A stretch of DNA of 64,000 bases from Citrobacter sedlakii NBRC 105722 (lineage in GTDB: Bacteria > Pseudomonadota > Gammaproteobacteria > Enterobacterales > Enterobacteriaceae): NCBI RefSeq assembly GCF_000759835.1, contig NZ_BBNB01000003.1, forward strand, positions 226,668 to 290,667, read 5' to 3'. The notes below the pieces were generated by a model that saw nothing but the letters and a program-made list of their open reading frames with translations, searched no databases and was not told where the DNA came from. This document shows positions 19,082 to 27,996 of the stretch, piece by piece; the first letter of the stretch is position 1; the number at the start of each line of letters is the position of its first letter. A program made the translations under genes and the position numbers.

Positions 19082-20452
19082 ATGACAAACAGAACGACTG
19101 ATATTCAAGCGTTTATTAACGAGCATCCTTTCTCGAAATACCAGTGGATGATTCTCGTGCTGTGCTTTGTGACCGTCGCGATGGACGGATTCGACACCGC
19201 CATTATTGGCTTCATTGCCTCCGATCTGGTTTCCGAATGGGGCGTGGAAAAATCCGCGCTCGGGCCAGTCATGAGCGCCGCGCTGGTCGGCCTCGCCGTC
19301 GGGGCGCTGACCGCAGGTCCGATGGCGGACCGGATTGGCCGCAAAAAGGTGCTGATCATGTCGATCATCGTCTTCGGCGGCTTCAGCCTGCTGACCGCCT
19401 TTGCCAGTTCGCTCAATCAGTTGACCGCGCTGCGTTTTTTAACCGGGCTGGGGCTGGGGGCGGCGATGCCGAATGCCGCCACCTTAATGAGCGAATATGC
19501 CCCGGAGCGCCGCCGCGCGCTGCTGGTGAACCTGATGTTTGTCGGCTTTCCGATCGGCTCATCAATGGGTGGCTTTATCTCTGCGTGGTTAATACCACAC
19601 TACGGCTGGCAGAGCGTACTGATCCTCGGCGGCGTGATGCCGCTGGCGCTGGCGGTAATACTGGTGTTTCTGCTGCCGGAATCGGCCCGTTATCTGGTGG
19701 TTAAAAACAGATCCCAACAGCAGATTGGCGCGATTCTGCGCCGCATCGCCCCCGTCCCCGACGCCACCCATTTTGTGTTGCATGAAACCGGCCAGGTGAA
19801 AGAGAAATCGGCGCTGGGCGTGATCTTCTCACCGCGCTATGCGCTCGGAACAGTCATGCTCTGTCTGACCTACTTTATGGGTCTGCTGATTTTTTATCTG
19901 TTGACCAGTTGGCTGCCGCTGCTGATCCGCGAAACGGGCGCGACCCTGAGCCAGGCGTCGATTATTACCGCCCTCTTCCCATTGGGCGGCGGTATTGGCG
20001 TTCTGGTGCTCGGCGCGTTAATGGATAAGTTCAACCCGAACAAAGTGGTGGCGGTGGGCTGGCTGCTGACCGGGGTGTTCGTCTGCCTGGTCGGGTTCTC
20101 TACCAGCAGTCTGGTATTGATGGGCGTGATGGTCTTTATCGCCGGGACGATAATGAATGGTGCGCAATCGTCCATGCCCGCGCTGGCCGCCGGGTTTTAT
20201 CCGACTCAGGGGCGCGCCACCGGCGTGGCATGGATGCTGGGTCTGGGTCGCTTCGGCGGCATTCTTGGCGCGTTTAGCGGCGCGTTCCTGATGCAGGCGC
20301 AACTGGCTTTTGAAACCATTTTCACCTTCCTGGCGATCCCTGCGCTGGTTTCCGCCTTCGCCCTGATGGTGAAATATTGGGTGGGCAATCGCCAGCTTTC
20401 CACGTCGCCGGGGACGGCAAAAGACCCAGGCAACGCCACACAAAAAGCCTGA
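19082..20452 (+). CDS. MFS transporter, aromatic acid:H+ symporter (AAHS) type
   Basis: This 456-residue, 12-helix transporter is absent from this junction in E. coli K-12. The first helix carries the AAHS motif DGFD at residues 35-38 (VTVAMDGFDTAIIGF), the loop after helix 2 is DRIGRKKVL, and LPESARYLVVKNR follows helix 6. All are typical of PcaK/BenK/MhpT-like permeases for protocatechuate, 4-hydroxybenzoate, benzoate or phenylpropionates. The ATG at 19082 is chosen because the upstream extension (from 18989) overlaps the PcaR-like box. It is a single-gene unit with its own terminator. The substrate is not proven; an aromatic carboxylate is the best guess. Confidence 0.78.
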   Translation: MTNRTTDIQAFINEHPFSKYQWMILVLCFVTVAMDGFDTAIIGFIASDLVSEWGVEKSALGPVMSAALVGLAVGALTAGPMADRIGRKKVLIMSIIVFGGFSLLTAFASSLNQLTALRFLTGLGLGAAMPNAATLMSEYAPERRRALLVNLMFVGFPIGSSMGGFISAWLIPHYGWQSVLILGGVMPLALAVILVFLLPESARYLVVKNRSQQQIGAILRRIAPVPDATHFVLHETGQVKEKSALGVIFSPRYALGTVMLCLTYFMGLLIFYLLTSWLPLLIRETGATLSQASIITALFPLGGGIGVLVLGALMDKFNPNKVVAVGWLLTGVFVCLVGFSTSSLVLMGVMVFIAGTIMNGAQSSMPALAAGFYPTQGRATGVAWMLGLGRFGGILGAFSGAFLMQAQLAFETIFTFLAIPALVSAFALMVKYWVGNRQLSTSPGTAKDPGNATQKA

Positions 20453-20456
20453 TGTT

Positions 20457-20484
20457 TTCCCGACAGGTGCGCGCCTGTCGGGAA
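20457..20484 (+). terminator. Terminator of the AAHS transporter gene
   Basis: TTCCCGACAGG and CCTGTCGGGAA form a perfect 11-bp stem with a 6-base loop, beginning 4 bases after the stop codon. A short T-rich stretch follows a few bases later. Confidence 0.75.
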
Positions 20485-20704
20485 GCGTCATATTTTTGCA
20501 ATCTTTACAATACGTCCTTTACCGTAGCGTAATCCGCTCATTATCAGATTCTTAGCAGGCTACAAAATAGTCCTGCGCGGCGCTGAAACGTGTCTTTTCA
20601 TCCACTAAAAACTGTGACGGCCCACAAACTTTCTCTTTTACGACTATTCTTAACTGGCTTCGATGAAATTCACGATCCCGCTGTGTGATTTACAGGAGTT
20701 CTAA

Positions 20705-20995
20705 ATGGAATATAAAGATCCGATGTTTGAGCTGCTGAGCAGCCTGGAACAAATTGTTTTTAAAGATGAATTGCCGAGAACGACCCTGACGCAAAAATCC
20801 GCCTCCCTCACTGACATTGAACAGTGCAGACGGGGCAGCGGACTTAAAATTGACGATTTCGCCAGAGCGTTAGGCGTGTCTGTCGCCATGGTTCAGGAAT
20901 GGGAATCGAAACGCGTGAAGCCTTCGAGTACCGAATTGAAGCTGATGCGCCTGATACAAGCTAACCCGGCGCTCAGTAAGCAGTTGATGGAATGA
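20705..20995 (+). CDS. yiaG: XRE-type helix-turn-helix protein YiaG
   Basis: This is a 96-residue putative DNA-binding protein of the HigA/XRE-like class, the same length as E. coli YiaG. The helix-turn-helix lies in the C-terminal half: GLKIDDFARALGVSVAMVQEWESKRVKPSS, here quoted as GLKIDDFARALGVSV and VQEWESKRVKPSS. The N-terminal 40 residues resemble the partner of an antitoxin but no toxin gene is adjacent. AGGAG lies 8 bases before the ATG. It is conserved just upstream of cspA. Target genes are unknown. Confidence 0.9.
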   Translation: MEYKDPMFELLSSLEQIVFKDELPRTTLTQKSASLTDIEQCRRGSGLKIDDFARALGVSVAMVQEWESKRVKPSSTELKLMRLIQANPALSKQLME

Positions 20996-21012
20996 CCTGT
21001 CTCTTAGGATGA

Positions 21013-21037
21013 ACGGTCCTGTTTCAGGACCGTTTTT
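21013..21037 (+). terminator. Terminator after yiaG
   Basis: ACGGTCCTG, a three-T loop and CAGGACCGT followed by TTTTT make a compact, textbook intrinsic terminator, 18 bases past the yiaG stop. Confidence 0.92.
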
Positions 21038-21069
21038 CGACCATAAAGCAGAAAGAAGTAAAATAAAAG

Positions 21070-21267
21070 TTGCATCACCCGGCGTTACATGAGTTAATGC
21101 GTTCAACGGTTTGACGTACAGACCATTAAAGCAGTTTAGTAAGGCAGTCCCCTTCAAGAGTTATCGTTGATACCCCTCGTAGTGCGCATTTCCTTTAACG
21201 CTTAAAAAATCTGTAAAGCACGCCATATCGCCGAAAGGCACACTTATTTTTTAAAAGGTAATACACT
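21070..21267 (+). promoter_or_regulatory. cspA promoter and cold-shock leader
   Basis: TTGCAT (21070-21075) and TTAATG (21094-21099), 18 bases apart, match the cspA promoter. Transcription should begin near 21106, giving a leader of about 160 bases. The leader starts with the cold-box region (ACGGTTTGACGTACAGACC) and is almost identical to the E. coli cspA leader, which refolds at low temperature to expose the start codon. Confidence 0.9.
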
Positions 21268-21480
21268 ATGTCCGGTAAAATGACTGGTATCGTAAAATGG
21301 TTCAACGCTGACAAAGGCTTCGGCTTCATCACTCCTGACGATGGCTCTAAAGACGTGTTCGTACACTTCTCTGCTATCCAGAACGATGGCTACAAATCTC
21401 TGGATGAAGGTCAGAAAGTTTCCTTCACCATCGAAAGCGGCGCTAAAGGCCCGGCAGCTGGCAACGTAACCAGCCTGTAA
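21268..21480 (+). CDS. cspA: Major cold-shock protein CspA
   Basis: CspA is an RNA chaperone that melts structure in messages after a temperature drop. The 70-residue cold-shock domain carries RNP1 (KGFGFI) and RNP2 (VFVHF), with [18 protein letters not shown] at the N-terminus and the C-terminal [10 protein letters not shown] typical of CspA as opposed to CspB/G. AAGGTAA precedes the ATG. The long structured leader and the following terminator are conserved with E. coli. Confidence 0.98.
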
Positions 21481-21503
21481 GCTTTAAAAGCTCAGTATTC
21501 AGA

Positions 21504-21532
21504 ATCCCTGCCAGACGGCGGGGATTTTTTTT
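21504..21532 (+). terminator. cspA terminator
   Basis: ATCCCTGCC, loop AGAC and GGCGGGGAT, with eight T, form a strong intrinsic terminator 24 bases past the cspA stop. Confidence 0.93.
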
Positions 21533-21580
21533 ATCTCCGTCCTACCCTCCTGTCTTTGCATTACTTTACCTCGTCTGGCT

Positions 21581-21611
21581 TTGACCTTCCCCTTAGGGAA
21601 AGCTTTATAGT
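21581..21611 (+). promoter_or_regulatory. CueR-type copper promoter of cueP
   Basis: TTGACC (-35) and TATAGT (-10) are separated by 19 bases, the overlong spacing used by MerR-family activators. The spacer holds the dyad CTTCCCCTTAGGGAAAG, with CCTTCCC and GGGAAAG arms like CueR boxes at copA and cueO. The -10 lies 33 bases before the cueP ATG. Confidence 0.88.
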
Positions 21612-21643
21612 GATATCCTTTCTTTTCACATGGAATTGATACA

Positions 21644-22183
21644 ATGTCTATACGTCCTCTGCTGTTGACGCTGGGCCTGTTCGCCAGCGGCACTGTTTTC
21701 GCTGCTTCTCCTCAAGCCGCTTTCCTGGCGGAACATGGGCTTGCCGGTAAAACCGTCGAACAGATGGTCGATGCGCTTGACCAGACGCCGCAGGCGCGCC
21801 CGCTCCCCCTGTCAGCCTCCATTACCAGTACGGCGCTGAAACTCTCTTCCGGCGAGCAGGCGTATACACTGCCGTTGGGCGAAAAGTTTTATCTTTCCTT
21901 TGCGCCCTACCAGCGCCAGACCCATCCCTGCTTTAACCACAGCCTCTCCGGCTGCCAGGGGGAAATGCCTGACACCACATTTAACGTCAAAATCACGGAC
22001 AGCAAAGGCGATGTGCTAATTGAGAAACCGATGAAAAGCCATCAGAACGGCTTTATCGGCGTGTGGCTGCCGCGCAATATGGAAGGGATAATCGAGGTGA
22101 GCTACAACGGGAAAATGGCGTCTCATGCTTTTGCGACAAGAGAAGACAGCCAGACCTGTCTGACGGAATTGCAGTTACAATAA
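21644..22183 (+). CDS. cueP: Periplasmic copper-binding protein CueP
   Basis: CueP binds and reduces copper in the periplasm, passing it to SodCII and contributing to copper resistance where the cus system is absent (known from Salmonella). The 179-residue protein has a Sec signal (MSIRPLLLTLGLFASGTVFA, cut before ASPQ). Cys96, Cys104 and Cys172 occur at exactly the positions numbered in Salmonella CueP: HPCFNHSLSGCQGE and SQTCLTE. A CueR-type promoter precedes it. E. coli lacks this gene, so its presence between cspA and the hokA/glyS region argues for the Salmonella/Citrobacter lineage. Confidence 0.95.
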   Translation: MSIRPLLLTLGLFASGTVFAASPQAAFLAEHGLAGKTVEQMVDALDQTPQARPLPLSASITSTALKLSSGEQAYTLPLGEKFYLSFAPYQRQTHPCFNHSLSGCQGEMPDTTFNVKITDSKGDVLIEKPMKSHQNGFIGVWLPRNMEGIIEVSYNGKMASHAFATREDSQTCLTELQLQ

Positions 22184-22283
22184 ACGCATAATGATAATGC
22201 CCGATAGCGCTATGCCGATCGGGCGAAAAACACAGTAACGCAAAAGTAAAAGGGTGCATTGAGAATACTTCACACCAGAAGAA

Positions 22284-22305
22284 TGGCGGGGACAACGCCC
22301 CGCCA
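22284..22305 (-). terminator. Hairpin at the 3' end of the hokA message
   Basis: TGGCGGGG and CCCCGCCA form a perfect 8-bp stem with a 6-base loop just after the hokA stop on the minus strand, followed by TTCTTCT. It may terminate the message or protect its 3' end. Confidence 0.65.
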
Positions 22306-22312
22306 GATGCTC

Positions 22313-22465
22313 TTACTGTTTCACTTCACAGGCTAAAAACGCCGCCAGTTCATTATTTCCCTGTCTGATATGTAATTCGCATAATGAATCACGAACCATC
22401 CAGGTAAATAATAAAATAGTGAGACATATCACTATTAAACTGCACAATATACATCTTTGCGGCAT
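22313..22465 (-). CDS. hokA: Type I toxin HokA
   Basis: Hok peptides insert in the inner membrane and depolarise it when their antisense RNA is lost. This 50-residue peptide reads MPQRCILCSLIVICLTILL then FTWMVRDSLCELHIRQG, with the single hydrophobic helix and the conserved RDSLCEL segment and C-terminal AAFLACEVKQ close to E. coli HokA. An in-frame extension to 22609 corresponds to the overlapping leader (mok-like) region. A Sok-like antisense sequence lies opposite the leader. The locus sits between cueP and glyS, where E. coli K-12 has hokA beside an IS element. Here no IS is seen and the toxin frame is intact. Confidence 0.88.
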   Translation of the reverse strand: MPQRCILCSLIVICLTILLFTWMVRDSLCELHIRQGNNELAAFLACEVKQ

Positions 22466-22515
22466 CATCAGCCTCCGGTGTTGATTTTCAACAGGTAAGA
22501 GGCTACTCTTATGGT

Positions 22516-22577
22516 GTTCAGGCATAGAGGCGGCCTCACTTTGATTTATTGTCAGGTGGGGCTTTTCTCTGTCTGCC
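22516..22577 (+). ncRNA. sokA: Sok-like antisense RNA opposite hokA leader
   Basis: The plus strand from GTTCAGGCATAGAGG to GGGGCTTTTCTCTGTCTGCC closely resembles the Sok RNAs of hok loci. TTGATT at 22481 and TACTCT at 22504, 17 bases apart, make a plausible promoter with start near 22516. The 3' end is approximate. It is antisense to the hokA translation leader. Confidence 0.65.
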
Positions 22578-22749
22578 ATCTGGTGAATACCTGAGACAGC
22601 CAGTCTCAAGCACCCGTCTGCATTCTACTGCAAATATCGTGTTTGCCTTCGTTAATAAATTCCTAAAGTATTTTCTTCCGCTCAATGAATTATACATTGT
22701 CATTTAGCAGAATATTATTAGCGATTCTATTAATCATTTTTTGACAATA

Positions 22750-22777
22750 AAAAAGCCCGCGCAATGGCAGGCTTTTT
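22750..22777 (-). terminator. glyS terminator
   Basis: AAAAAGCCCGC and GGCAGGCTTTTT form a stem with one mismatch and T-runs on both strands, 17 bases past the glyS stop. The 284-base gap between hokA and glyS otherwise shows only the hok leader and AT-rich sequence. Confidence 0.85.
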
Positions 22778-22793
22778 ATTATTAACGATTCGC

Positions 22794-24863
22794 TTATTGT
22801 AGCAGCGAAATATCCGCGACTTGCAGGAACAGCTCACGGAGTTTAGACAGCAGCGTCAGACGGTTGATACGCACCTCTTTGTCTTCCGCATTGACCATCA
22901 CATTCTCAAAGAACTCATCCACCGGTTGACGCAGGGAAGCCAGCTCAATCAGCGCGTCCTGGTAGCGACCTTCGGCAAAGTACGGCTGCAGCTTGTCACG
23001 CAGTACCACCAGGTCTCTGGCCAGCGCCATTTCCGCCGCCTCTTTCAGTACGGATGCGTGAACGATGTCATTCAGCGTTTCATCAGACTTCGCCAGAATA
23101 TTGGAGACACGCTTGTTTGCTGCCGCCAGCGCCGACGCGGCTTCCAGCGTACGGAAGTGTGAGACGGCCTTCATACGCGCGTCGAAGTCTGCCGGACGCG
23201 TCGGACGACGCGCCAGTACCGCCTGAATGGTGTCAACGCTATAACCTTCATCCTGGTACCAGGCGCGGAAACGACCGAGCATAAAGTCGATCACATCGTC
23301 CACGACGTTCGCGTTGGTCAGCTTGTCGCCATACAAACGCGCCGCTTCTTCGGTCAGTGTCTGTAGATCCAGATTCAGGTTTTTCTCGACGATGATGCGC
23401 AGTACGCCCAGCGCGGCTCGACGCAGCGCGAACGGATCTTTGTCTCCTTTCGGATGCTGACCAATGCCGAAGATACCCGCCAGAGTGTCCATTTTGTCCG
23501 CAATCGCCAGCGCGCAGGCTACCAGATTAGACGGCAGCGCATCGCCCGCAAAGCGCGGCTGATACTGCTCGTTCAGCGCGACAGCCACATCTTCTGCTTC
23601 GCCGTCGTGGCGAGCATAGTGCATGCCCATGACGCCCTGAGTGTCAGTGAACTCAAAGACCATATTGGTCATCAGGTCACATTTTGACAGCAGGCCCGCC
23701 CGGGTCGCGTGGTTCACGTCTGCGCCAATCTGACCGGCAATCCAGCCAGCCAGCGCCTGAATGCGATCGGTTTTGTCACGCAGCGTACCCAGTTGCTGCT
23801 GAAACAATACGGTTTGCAGACGCGGCAGATGATCTTCCAGACGTTTTTTACGGTCGGTATTGAAGAAGAACTCCGCATCCGCCAGACGCGGGCGAACCAC
23901 CTTCTCATTACCGGAGATGATCTGCTGAGGATCTTTGGATTCGATGTTGGCGACGAAGATAAAGTTCGGTAGCAGTTTGCCGTCATTCGCGTAAACCGGG
24001 AAGTATTTCTGGTCGCCTTTCATGGTGTAAACCAGCGCTTCAGACGGCACCGCAAGGAATTTCTCTTCGAACTTCGCGGTCAGCACCACTGGCCATTCCA
24101 CCAGCGAGGTGACTTCTTCCAGCAGGCTTTCGCTCAGGTCGGCGTTACCGCCAATGTTGCGCGCCGCCTCAATGGCGTCAGCTTTGATTTTCGCTTTACG
24201 CGCTTCATAGTCGGCCATAACTTTACCGCGCTCCAGCAAAATTTGCGGATACTGATCGGCATTGTCGATGGTGAATTCTGGCTCGCCCATAAAGCGATGA
24301 CCGCGAATCACGCGATCGGACTGGATACCCAGAATCGTTGCCGGCAGCACCTTGTCGCCCAACAACAGCGTTACCGTATGAACCGGACGCACGAAATGGA
24401 CGTCAGACGCGCCCCAACGCATCAGTTTCGGAATCGGCAACTTCGTCAAAGACGTGGCGATCATGTTCGGCAGCAATACTTCGGCGCGCTCGCCTTTCAC
24501 ATGAGCGCGATACAGCAGCCATTCGCCTTTGTCCGTGGTCAGACGCTCGGCCTGGTCGACGGTGATACCGCAGCCGCGCGCCCAGCCTTCAGCCGCTTTG
24601 CTCGGATTGCCTTCTGCATCGAAAGCCTGCGCAATCGCCGGACCGCGTTTTTCCACTTCGCGATCGGGTTGGGACTCCGCAAGGTTCGCCACTTTCAGCG
24701 CCAGACGGCGCGGCGCGGCAAACCATTCAACGTTGCCGTGTGCGAGGCCAGCGTTATCCAGCTCCGCAGTGACGTTCGCAGCAAAGGACTCAGCCAGGCT
24801 GCGCAGGGCTTTTGGTGGCAGCTCTTCAGTGCCAATTTCCACCAGAAAAGTTTTCTCAGACAT
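22794..24863 (-). CDS. glyS: Glycyl-tRNA synthetase beta subunit
   Basis: GlyS is the large subunit of the bacterial-type alpha2-beta2 glycyl-tRNA synthetase. It binds tRNA-Gly and carries the HD-like and anticodon-binding domains. At 689 residues it has the usual length, starting [20 protein letters not shown], the conserved GTEELP N-terminus. The motif [18 protein letters not shown] and the C-terminal DALR anticodon-binding region ([23 protein letters not shown], in parts [11 protein letters not shown] and [10 protein letters not shown]) are present. It follows glyQ by 9 bases and ends at a terminator. Confidence 0.98.
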   Translation of the reverse strand: MSEKTFLVEIGTEELPPKALRSLAESFAANVTAELDNAGLAHGNVEWFAAPRRLALKVANLAESQPDREVEKRGPAIAQAFDAEGNPSKAAEGWARGCGITVDQAERLTTDKGEWLLYRAHVKGERAEVLLPNMIATSLTKLPIPKLMRWGASDVHFVRPVHTVTLLLGDKVLPATILGIQSDRVIRGHRFMGEPEFTIDNADQYPQILLERGKVMADYEARKAKIKADAIEAARNIGGNADLSESLLEEVTSLVEWPVVLTAKFEEKFLAVPSEALVYTMKGDQKYFPVYANDGKLLPNFIFVANIESKDPQQIISGNEKVVRPRLADAEFFFNTDRKKRLEDHLPRLQTVLFQQQLGTLRDKTDRIQALAGWIAGQIGADVNHATRAGLLSKCDLMTNMVFEFTDTQGVMGMHYARHDGEAEDVAVALNEQYQPRFAGDALPSNLVACALAIADKMDTLAGIFGIGQHPKGDKDPFALRRAALGVLRIIVEKNLNLDLQTLTEEAARLYGDKLTNANVVDDVIDFMLGRFRAWYQDEGYSVDTIQAVLARRPTRPADFDARMKAVSHFRTLEAASALAAANKRVSNILAKSDETLNDIVHASVLKEAAEMALARDLVVLRDKLQPYFAEGRYQDALIELASLRQPVDEFFENVMVNAEDKEVRINRLTLLSKLRELFLQVADISLLQ

Positions 24864-24872
24864 GGCCGCCTC

Positions 24873-25784
24873 TTAGTTGTCTTTATTGCACATCGGGAAG
24901 CCGAGGGCTTCACGGGAAGCGTAGTAAGCTTCTGCCACTGCTTTGGTCAGGGTGCGAATGCGCAGAATGTAGCGCTGACGCTCGGTGACGGAGATGGCTT
25001 TACGCGCATCCAGCAGGTTGAAGCTATGGGCGGCCTTCAGAATACGCTCGTAAGCGGGTAGCGGCAGCGGGTTGTCCAGCGCCAGCAGCTGCTGCGCTTC
25101 TTTCTCGTACTGCTCGAAGCAGGTAAAGAGAAAATCCACATCCGCGTATTCGAAGTTATAGGTGGATTGCTCCACTTCGTTTTGATGGAACACGTCGCCG
25201 TAGGTGGTTTTACCCAACGGGCCGTCGCTCCAGACCAGGTCATAAACGCTGTCTACGCCCTGAATGTACATCGCCAGACGTTCCAGGCCGTAGGTGATCT
25301 CACCGGTAACCGGCTTACACTCCAGGCCGCCAACCTGCTGGAAGTAAGTGAACTGCGTCACTTCCATACCGTTCAGCCACACTTCCCAGCCAAGACCCCA
25401 GGCGCCCAGCGTCGGGTTTTCCCAGTTATCTTCAACGAAACGAATATCGTGGATGGTCGGGTCCATACCCAGTTCTTTCAGCGAGCCAAGATACAGTTCC
25501 TGAATGTTGTCCGGAGACGGCTTAATCACCACCTGGAACTGGTAATAGTGCTGTAAACGGTTCGGGTTTTCGCCATAACGACCATCGGTCGGACGACGAG
25601 AAGGCTGCACATAAGCAGTCGCCATCGGTTCTGGCCCCAGCGCGCGCAGGCAGGTCATGGGATGAGAAGTTCCCGCGCCGACTTCCATGTCCAATGGTTG
25701 AACAATGGTACAGCCCTGGCGAGCCCAGTAATCCTGTAAGGTCAGGATCAAGCCCTGGAAGGTCCTGGTATCAAACTTTTGCAT
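24873..25784 (-). CDS. glyQ: Glycyl-tRNA synthetase alpha subunit
   Basis: GlyQ is the catalytic class II subunit that activates glycine. The 303-residue protein starts [20 protein letters not shown] and contains the class II motifs, including [19 protein letters not shown] (motif 1-2 region) and [20 protein letters not shown], here split as [12 protein letters not shown] and LQHYYQFQV. The glyQ-glyS arrangement on the minus strand is a two-gene operon; a short gap and ysaB lie upstream. Confidence 0.98.
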   Translation of the reverse strand: MQKFDTRTFQGLILTLQDYWARQGCTIVQPLDMEVGAGTSHPMTCLRALGPEPMATAYVQPSRRPTDGRYGENPNRLQHYYQFQVVIKPSPDNIQELYLGSLKELGMDPTIHDIRFVEDNWENPTLGAWGLGWEVWLNGMEVTQFTYFQQVGGLECKPVTGEITYGLERLAMYIQGVDSVYDLVWSDGPLGKTTYGDVFHQNEVEQSTYNFEYADVDFLFTCFEQYEKEAQQLLALDNPLPLPAYERILKAAHSFNLLDARKAISVTERQRYILRIRTLTKAVAEAYYASREALGFPMCNKDN

Positions 25785-25879
25785 ATTATTTCGTGCTGGA
25801 TACGTGTGGATTTAAAGGAAGGGTCCAGTATACCCGCTGACTGCAAGATATACAGTACGTAACGGGAAAAAGGCAGGGC

Positions 25880-26182
25880 TTAGCGCATGGAAAGATGTAA
25901 AAACTGCCCATCCGCATCAAAAGAGCAGACAAAACTCTCTTTACGGAAGGTATAACCGCGCATCTCATAGCTTGCCTGAAACTGTTCGAAGCCGGTGACA
26001 TCAATTTCTTTCGTGTCCGTGTTGTAACGTCGGGCCGCCTGATCTTTGCAGAGCGCTTCCATATCCAGCGAGCGCGTTGGGCTCATTTTTGCCTGCTGCG
26101 CCTTTTGCGGCGGTGGCGGCGTCACGGCGCAGCCCGTCAGCATGACGAAGACAACGGCTGAAAAGAGTGGCTTTATCATCAT
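25880..26182 (-). CDS. ysaB: Small lipoprotein YsaB
   Basis: YsaB is an uncharacterised 100-residue lipoprotein (99 in E. coli). The start at 26182 (MMIKPLFSAVVFVMLTGC) gives a lipobox LTGC and a mature protein with a proline-rich linker (AVTPPPPQKAQQ). A conserved domain follows (LDMEALCKDQAARRYNTDTKE, FRKESFVCSFDADGQFLHLSMR; two Cys may form a disulfide). The second Met could also be the start. GGCGGTAAT lies before the ATG. Position between glyQ and wecH is as in E. coli. Function unknown. Confidence 0.85.
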   Translation of the reverse strand: MMIKPLFSAVVFVMLTGCAVTPPPPQKAQQAKMSPTRSLDMEALCKDQAARRYNTDTKEIDVTGFEQFQASYEMRGYTFRKESFVCSFDADGQFLHLSMR

Positions 26183-26358
26183 TTTATTACCGCCTGGTGG
26201 ATGAGAACGTTTTATTATTATTACGGTGCAGGGCAAACATATTTTTGCGAACCCTACCGGGCCATCACAAGCTTTAGCGTAAAAACTCAGATTTTTCCAA
26301 CAAGACAGGCTGATGAAATGTGAGTTAGACCTTTTTTAACATCGAAACAGAGGAACTG

Positions 26359-27354
26359 ATGCAGCCCAAAATTTTCTGGATTGATAACCTGCGAGGGATC
26401 GCCTGCTTGATGGTGGTGATGATCCATACCACGACCTGGTACATCACCAACGCCCACAGCGTCAGCACCGCGAACTGGGATCTCGCGAATATCCTGAATT
26501 CCGCTTCCCGCGTCAGCGTACCGCTGTTTTTTATGATTTCAGGTTACCTCTTTTTTGGCGAACGCAGCGCACAAAAGCGCCATTTCGTGCGCATCGCCCT
26601 GTGCCTTTTGTTCTACAGCGCCGTCGCGTTGGCATACATCACGCTGTTTACCTCTATTAACGCTGAACTTTCTCTCAAAAATCTGCTGCAAAAACCGGTG
26701 TTCTATCATCTGTGGTTTTTCTTTGCGATCGCCGTGATCTACCTGGTTTCACCGCTGATCCAGGTAAAAAACGTTAGCGGCAAGATGCTGCTGGTGCTGA
26801 TGGTCGTGACAGGGATTGTCGCCAACCCCAATACCGTACCGCAAAAAATCGGCGGGGTTGAATGGTTGCCCATCAATTTGTATATCAACGGCGACACCTT
26901 CTATTACATCCTCTATGGCATGTTGGGACGTGCGATCGGCATGATGGAGACACAAAAACGGGCGCTAAGTTGGCTAAGCGTCGTGGTATTTATTGTCGCC
27001 GTCGGGGTTATTTCTCGTGGCACGCTGCACGAGCTACAGTGGCGCGGTAATTTCGCTGATACCTGGTATCTTTATTGTGGGCCAATGGTGTTTATCTGCG
27101 CCATCGCGCTACTGACGCTGGTGAAAAACACGCTGAATGGCGGAACGCTTCCGGGGCTTGGGCTGATCTCCCGCCATTCGCTGGGCATTTACGGGTTCCA
27201 TGCGTTGATCATTCACGCGTTGCGCACCAGCGGCCTGGAGATCAAACGCTGGCCGCCGCTGGACATGCTGTGGATTTTTAGCGCAACGCTTTGCGTCAGT
27301 TTACTGCTGTCAATGCTGTTGCAGCGGGTCGATACCCGCCGACTGGTTAGCTGA
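26359..27354 (+). CDS. wecH: O-acetyltransferase WecH (enterobacterial common antigen)
   Basis: WecH (YiaH) is an integral inner-membrane acyltransferase that O-acetylates GlcNAc residues of the enterobacterial common antigen. At 331 residues it matches E. coli. It has about ten membrane helices and belongs to the Acyl_transf_3 family; the start [20 protein letters not shown] contains the catalytic His in the family motif. [17 protein letters not shown] near the C-terminus is also typical. GAGGAA lies before the ATG. Terminated by a strong hairpin shared with the convergent yiaB. Confidence 0.92.
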   Translation: MQPKIFWIDNLRGIACLMVVMIHTTTWYITNAHSVSTANWDLANILNSASRVSVPLFFMISGYLFFGERSAQKRHFVRIALCLLFYSAVALAYITLFTSINAELSLKNLLQKPVFYHLWFFFAIAVIYLVSPLIQVKNVSGKMLLVLMVVTGIVANPNTVPQKIGGVEWLPINLYINGDTFYYILYGMLGRAIGMMETQKRALSWLSVVVFIVAVGVISRGTLHELQWRGNFADTWYLYCGPMVFICAIALLTLVKNTLNGGTLPGLGLISRHSLGIYGFHALIIHALRTSGLEIKRWPPLDMLWIFSATLCVSLLLSMLLQRVDTRRLVS

Positions 27355-27360
27355 AACAAA

Positions 27361-27386
27361 ACGCCCGGTCTGTGCTGACCGGGCGT
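27361..27386. terminator. Hairpin between wecH and yiaB
   Basis: ACGCCCGGTC and GACCGGGCGT form a perfect 10-bp stem with a 6-base loop, six bases after the wecH stop. On the minus strand it is followed by TTTTG, so it may work in both directions. Confidence 0.8.
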
Positions 27387-27480
27387 AGAGAGTAAGAATT
27401 AACGACTTCAGGCAAGACGGCGTTTCAATCGCCGCAATAATAAACAGGTCAGGCACCACAATAATAAAATCATTATTTTA

Positions 27481-27825
27481 CTAATCTGACGCACGTATGA
27501 GACGAACAAACCCCAGAAGACTGACAAAGAGAGCAATGGGGTGAATCACTTTCTCCACTGTCGTGAGCGGCGCATTCATAATTCCGACGCAAAATAAACC
27601 CATCGTAATTAATGCCACCAGTTTGCAGACGACAATAAAGCGTTCGTCAAGTTGACCACGCGTCATTTCTCGTAGATAAACCCATGTGACAAACCATGCG
27701 GTCATCAGCACCCCGAGAAAATAGCCTTTTCCACTGAGTAACGGGCATGCTCGCCATAGGCCAATAACGTAAGTCAACGTGCCTGAAATACATAACAGCC
27801 ATGCAATCAACGTTGCGCCTTTCAC
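27481..27825 (-). CDS. yiaB: YiaAB two-helix inner-membrane protein YiaB
   Basis: This inner-membrane protein with four hydrophobic stretches belongs to the YiaAB family of unknown function. Conserved segments shared with E. coli YiaB are CPLLSGKGYFLGVLMTA, GQLDERF and KLVALITMGLF. I place the start at the GTG 27825 because AAGGAG lies six bases before it and the resulting 114 residues match E. coli YiaB (113); the ATG six codons upstream overlaps that ribosome-binding site. The partner gene yiaA, next to yiaB in E. coli, is absent: neither the 126-base nor the 171-base flank holds it. Confidence 0.85.
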   Translation of the reverse strand: MKGATLIAWLLCISGTLTYVIGLWRACPLLSGKGYFLGVLMTAWFVTWVYLREMTRGQLDERFIVVCKLVALITMGLFCVGIMNAPLTTVEKVIHPIALFVSLLGFVRLIRASD

Positions 27826-27968
27826 TGGGATCTCCTTATCCAACGCGTGTTATGCAGATTAGGGATAACCCGACAGGAACAACAATTAAAAAAGACTTAA
27901 GTGAAAGAATTTAAGAATAAATTCATATAAATAATTTATCGATAAGCCATTTCTATACGAAGAATACA

Positions 27969-27990
27969 TCCCTCCTGTATACAGGAGGGA
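27969..27990 (-). terminator. Palindromic terminator of xylAB
   Basis: A 22-base perfect palindrome runs TCCCTCCTGTA then TACAGGAGGGA, six bases past the xylB stop. It has no long T-run but is positioned as the end of the xylAB transcript. Confidence 0.7.
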
Positions 27991-27996
27991 GTACGA

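Noticed and set aside
22466..22609. N-terminal extension of hokA to 98 residues
   Set aside because: Length and sequence of Hok peptides fix the start at 22465; the upstream in-frame stretch is the leader/mok-like region opposite the Sok RNA.
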